This document shows, piece by piece, positions 6,709 to 8,923 of a DNA stretch of 8,923 nucleotides (positions within the stretch are counted from its first letter, which is position 1; every line of letters begins with the position of its first letter). Origin of the DNA: Chloroflexota bacterium (GTDB taxonomy: Bacteria; Chloroflexota; Dehalococcoidia; E44-bin15); NCBI GenBank assembly GCA_015222405.1, contig JADFVG010000022.1:1-8923 (forward strand), given 5' to 3'. The position numbers were made by a program, and so were the translations under genes. The notes under the pieces were generated by a model. That model did not search any database. It was not told the DNA's origin and saw only the letters and a list, made by a program, of their open reading frames with translations.

Positions 6709-7914
6709 ATGAAGAGATGGCTATCTTTCGTAGCGGTTGTAGTCCTGGCTCTGGCGCTGGTCATTGGCGCCGCCTGTGGTGGAGGAGGGGAGGAGGAAGA
6801 GGAGGGAGAAGGTGTAACGGAGATCAAGATGGGCGTGGGGTTACCGATGCTTGGCACTTATGGAGCCATTGTCGGGATGCCGGCGAAATACGCATTTAGC
6901 ATGGCTGTTGAGGACGTCGGCGTGTTCACCGTGGCCGGAAAGCAATATCGCTGGAAGCTCTACTTCGAAGATAACGTGGCGAGTGTCGCCGGAGGGGCGG
7001 CTTCGGCCACCAAGCTCATCTTTGAGAATAATGTGGACTTCATGCACCAGGCTACTGGCAGTCCAGGGTTAGCCGCTGAGTCTATATGCAGAGAAAAGGG
7101 GATAATACTCGACATGTCCGGTGCTAATCCGGAGCACTTCACGCCGGATAAGCCCCTGTTCTTCCAGATCGCCGCCACCTGGGTGGTCCAAATGGCGCCC
7201 TTCTTTGACTGGTTGGTCGAAGAGCGCCCTGAGGTGCAGCGTGTCGCCTTTGTTGTCCCCGATGATGACACCGGCTACGCACTCGGTGATGGCATTGAAG
7301 CCTGTTGTGACCACTATGGTCTTGACGTTGTATCCCCGGAGTACACCCCTGTCGCCATGACGGAATACTTTCCGGTAGCAACCAAGGTCATGTCCAAGGA
7401 CCCTGACCTGTTTCTGACTACTACTGGAGCAGCGAACGAAGCCATGTGGGATATGGGCTATGAAGGGCTGAGTGCCACCTGGTACTGGCTCCCATCCTAT
7501 GCTGAGGATGTAGGCTGGGATAGGTGCCAGGGCTATCTAATCTTTATGCCAATCCCGTTGGCGGGCCTTTACCCTGAAGCTGAGGCCAAGGCTGCGGAGT
7601 TCGAGGATCGCTATGGTGTCGAGTGCACCCCAGCGGCGTTCTGGGCGCTAAATGTCATGTATGTGATCACCGATACCCTGATGAAGGCTGGCACCGTGGA
7701 TGATACGGCCAAGATCGTAGAGACTATGGAGACGGGGAGCTTTGAGAGCCTGCTTGGGCCTATCTATTATGGCGGTGAGGAGCTTAATGGCATTGGGCAT
7801 ATGTCAATCTGGCCATCTCCCCTCTATGAGGTCGTCGGGGAGAACGAGTATCGTGTAATAGATGTGTACACCCCGGAGGAGACAGAGGCGATAGTGAATG
7901 AGGTCTTTAAGTAG
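6709..7914 (+). CDS. Lipoprotein solute-binding protein, branched-chain amino acid ABC family
   Basis: A 401-residue extracytoplasmic binding protein of the type 1 (LivJ/LivK, Peripla_BP_6-like) fold, which captures a ligand for an ABC importer. Residues 1-22 form a lipoprotein signal peptide (MKRW then a hydrophobic core). Cys23 in VIGAACGGGG is the likely lipidation site, although Gly at -3 is less usual than Leu. A Gly/Glu-rich linker (24-35) tethers the domain. TEIKMGVGLPMLGTYG (37-52) is the first strand and ligand loop, and VAFVVPDDDTGYALGDGIEA (179-198) the typical inter-lobe segment. A perfect AGGAGG six bases before the ATG supports the start. Family members bind amino acids, amides, urea or aromatic acids; the ligand here cannot be told. 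No permease or ATPase gene is within the window, but the following open frame on the same strand may belong to the same operon. Confidence 0.9.
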   Translation: MKRWLSFVAVVVLALALVIGAACGGGGEEEEEGEGVTEIKMGVGLPMLGTYGAIVGMPAKYAFSMAVEDVGVFTVAGKQYRWKLYFEDNVASVAGGAASATKLIFENNVDFMHQATGSPGLAAESICREKGIILDMSGANPEHFTPDKPLFFQIAATWVVQMAPFFDWLVEERPEVQRVAFVVPDDDTGYALGDGIEACCDHYGLDVVSPEYTPVAMTEYFPVATKVMSKDPDLFLTTTGAANEAMWDMGYEGLSATWYWLPSYAEDVGWDRCQGYLIFMPIPLAGLYPEAEAKAAEFEDRYGVECTPAAFWALNVMYVITDTLMKAGTVDDTAKIVETMETGSFESLLGPIYYGGEELNGIGHMSIWPSPLYEVVGENEYRVIDVYTPEETEAIVNEVFK

Positions 7915-7942
7915 CAAGGCTGAGGTCTATAAGTAGCAAGCC
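7899..7942 (+). repeat. 22-bp tandem duplication over the stop codon of the binding-protein gene
   Basis: TGAGGTCTTTAAGTAGCAAG at 7899-7918 and TGAGGTCTATAAGTAGCAAG at 7921-7940 are adjacent copies of a 22-bp unit (7899-7920 and 7921-7942) that differ at two positions. The first copy holds the last codons and the TAG stop (7912-7914). The second puts another TAG outside the gene. Because 22 is not a multiple of three, read-through would shift frame and meet a TGA at 7921-7923. Confidence 0.85.
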
Positions 7943-8000
7943 TGATTGACTCCTAGAGCAGGGGGATAGCGTGTTTTCGCCTCTATGAAATAAGGCATCG

Positions 8001-8006
8001 AGGAGG
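8001..8006 (+). promoter_or_regulatory. Ribosome binding site of the right-edge gene
   Basis: AGGAGG lies six bases before the ATG at 8013, an ideal Shine-Dalgarno arrangement. With the in-frame TGA at 7986-7988 it fixes the start of the open frame that follows. Confidence 0.85.
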
Positions 8007-8012
8007 GAGAAG

Positions 8013-8923
8013 ATGCTGGTAACAGAGTGGGACGATTACTTGATTCACCAGATTGCGGATACCATTGAGGTCGTGGAACGTGGTGACCCCCATTTTATGG
8101 ATCGGTTTTTCTTTGGCTGTCACGATGCCGAGGGCACGTTGCATTTGATGGCCGGGTTGGGGACGTATCCCAGTGTGAATATCATGGACGGATTTGTCTG
8201 CGTGCGGCACAAGGATGTCCAGCGTAATATCAGGATCTCGCGGCATTTGCAGTCTGACCGCGCCAACACCCAGATAGGCCCGCTTTCTTTCAAAGTGTTA
8301 GAGCCACTGAAGCGGTGGGGCATCTATTTGGGCGACAACGATTATGGCATAGGCTGTTCTCTGGAATTTGAGGGGCGGATAGCACCGTATTTGTTCCCCA
8401 AAATAGTGGGCGCTGACCCAGAATCAGGGGCTCTGGTTCACTATAACCAGCCAGGGCGGTATACAGGTAGCATCACCTTCGAAGGCCAGCAGTTCAATGC
8501 TGATGGCTTTTTGGGTCCTAGGGACCGCAGTTGGGGGATAAGGCGTCCTGGGGGCTTTGCCGCCTTGGAGATCTACTTCTGGCTTCAAGCTCAATTCTCC
8601 AGTTCTTACCTGACCCTCACTTACGCTGAGATGTTGGATGGCGCTATTCGTCTGGCTATAGGGGGAATATTAAGCGATGATGGAACTGCTGTCCCCTTCG
8701 TCGAGGCAAGTCACCGGATCGAGTTTGTCCCTGGGTTTAGGTCATATAACAAGGTGGAGATGCTGCTAAAAGACGCCAACGGCAAAGAGTGGCGTGTCAT
8801 TGCCAAGCCGATATCTCCTGAGAGCTACATGAGTGGCTGTGGCTATGACGACCGGCACGGCTTGGACAGGGGGCCGTTTCATGTCGAGGGGGAACGATGG
8901 GAGGATGTCTCTCAGCCGGTTGC
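8013..8923 (+). CDS. AttH/CrtC-like lipocalin-related protein, cut by the right edge
   Basis: My own translation shows 303 open codons from ATG to the window end with no stop. The protein starts MLVTEWDDYLIHQIADTIEV and has no signal peptide or membrane segment, so it is probably cytosolic. It is rich in aromatic and glycine residues in alternating strand-like stretches. The segment GFLGPRDRSWGIRRPGG (165-181) resembles the G-x-R-D-x-S-W-G motif of AttH/CrtC-type (hydroxyneurosporene synthase-related) two-domain beta-barrels, and IGPLSFKVLEPLKRWGIYL (88-106) with LEFEGRIAP (117-125) fits the N-terminal barrel. Uncharacterised members are found as DUF7064/DUF7065 proteins in Actinobacteria and Chloroflexota, often near lipid, steroid or hydrocarbon metabolism genes; this is recalled, not searched. 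It follows the binding-protein gene by 98 bp with no terminator, suggesting one operon. Function is unknown. Confidence 0.75.
   Translation, partial: MLVTEWDDYLIHQIADTIEVVERGDPHFMDRFFFGCHDAEGTLHLMAGLGTYPSVNIMDGFVCVRHKDVQRNIRISRHLQSDRANTQIGPLSFKVLEPLKRWGIYLGDNDYGIGCSLEFEGRIAPYLFPKIVGADPESGALVHYNQPGRYTGSITFEGQQFNADGFLGPRDRSWGIRRPGGFAALEIYFWLQAQFSSSYLTLTYAEMLDGAIRLAIGGILSDDGTAVPFVEASHRIEFVPGFRSYNKVEMLLKDANGKEWRVIAKPISPESYMSGCGYDDRHGLDRGPFHVEGERWEDVSQPV

Noticed and set aside
7943..8000. Possible promoter before the right-edge gene (TTGACT near 7946, TAGCGT)
   Set aside because: The spacing is about 15 bases and the -10 match is poor; co-transcription with the upstream gene is simpler.

Overview
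The window looks like chromosomal DNA from a bacterium of the Chloroflexota, most likely near Dehalococcoidia. That placement is inference from protein character: an archaeal-style dUTPase of the Dcd fold, a CetZ-like tubulin/FtsZ GTPase, a PurL with a PurS-like N-terminal extension next to a separate PurQ, and a Gly/Glu-linker lipoprotein solute-binding protein. No rRNA, tRNA, CRISPR array, insertion sequence or phage gene was seen.

Left half (1-2764), all on the minus strand. A protein-coding start runs off the left edge (81 to 1) behind a near-consensus promoter (147-176). Next come a dUTPase-like gene (353-868), a hairpin terminator (972-993), a 61-residue zinc-ribbon protein (1090-1275) and a divergent tubulin/FtsZ-superfamily GTPase (1426-2619) with a strong Shine-Dalgarno and a TTGACA/TATAAA promoter (2735-2764). 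The stretch 177-352 has only weak short hairpins and no supported gene. These genes are spaced apart, several with their own promoter, so they read as single transcription units rather than one operon.

Right half (2876-8923), all on the plus strand and divergent from the GTPase. purL (2876-5821) and purQ (5823-6605) are separated by one base and form a translationally coupled pair making FGAM synthase (purine step 4); PurL carries two tandem PurS-like repeats at its N-terminus. A new promoter region with two TTGACA boxes then leads to a lipoprotein of the branched-chain amino acid (LivJ/LivK) ABC-transporter binding family (6709-7914). Its last codons and stop lie in a 22-bp tandem duplication. 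After 98 bp, an open reading frame with a strong ribosome binding site (8013-8923) runs off the right edge; it resembles the AttH/CrtC-like lipocalin-related proteins. The last two genes may start an uptake or catabolic operon continuing beyond the window.

Most of this is housekeeping. The less ordinary elements are the CetZ-like GTPase, the edge protein paired with a LivK-type binding protein, the PurS-PurS-PurL fusion and the tandem duplication over the stop codon. I did not find a clear new multi-gene system.
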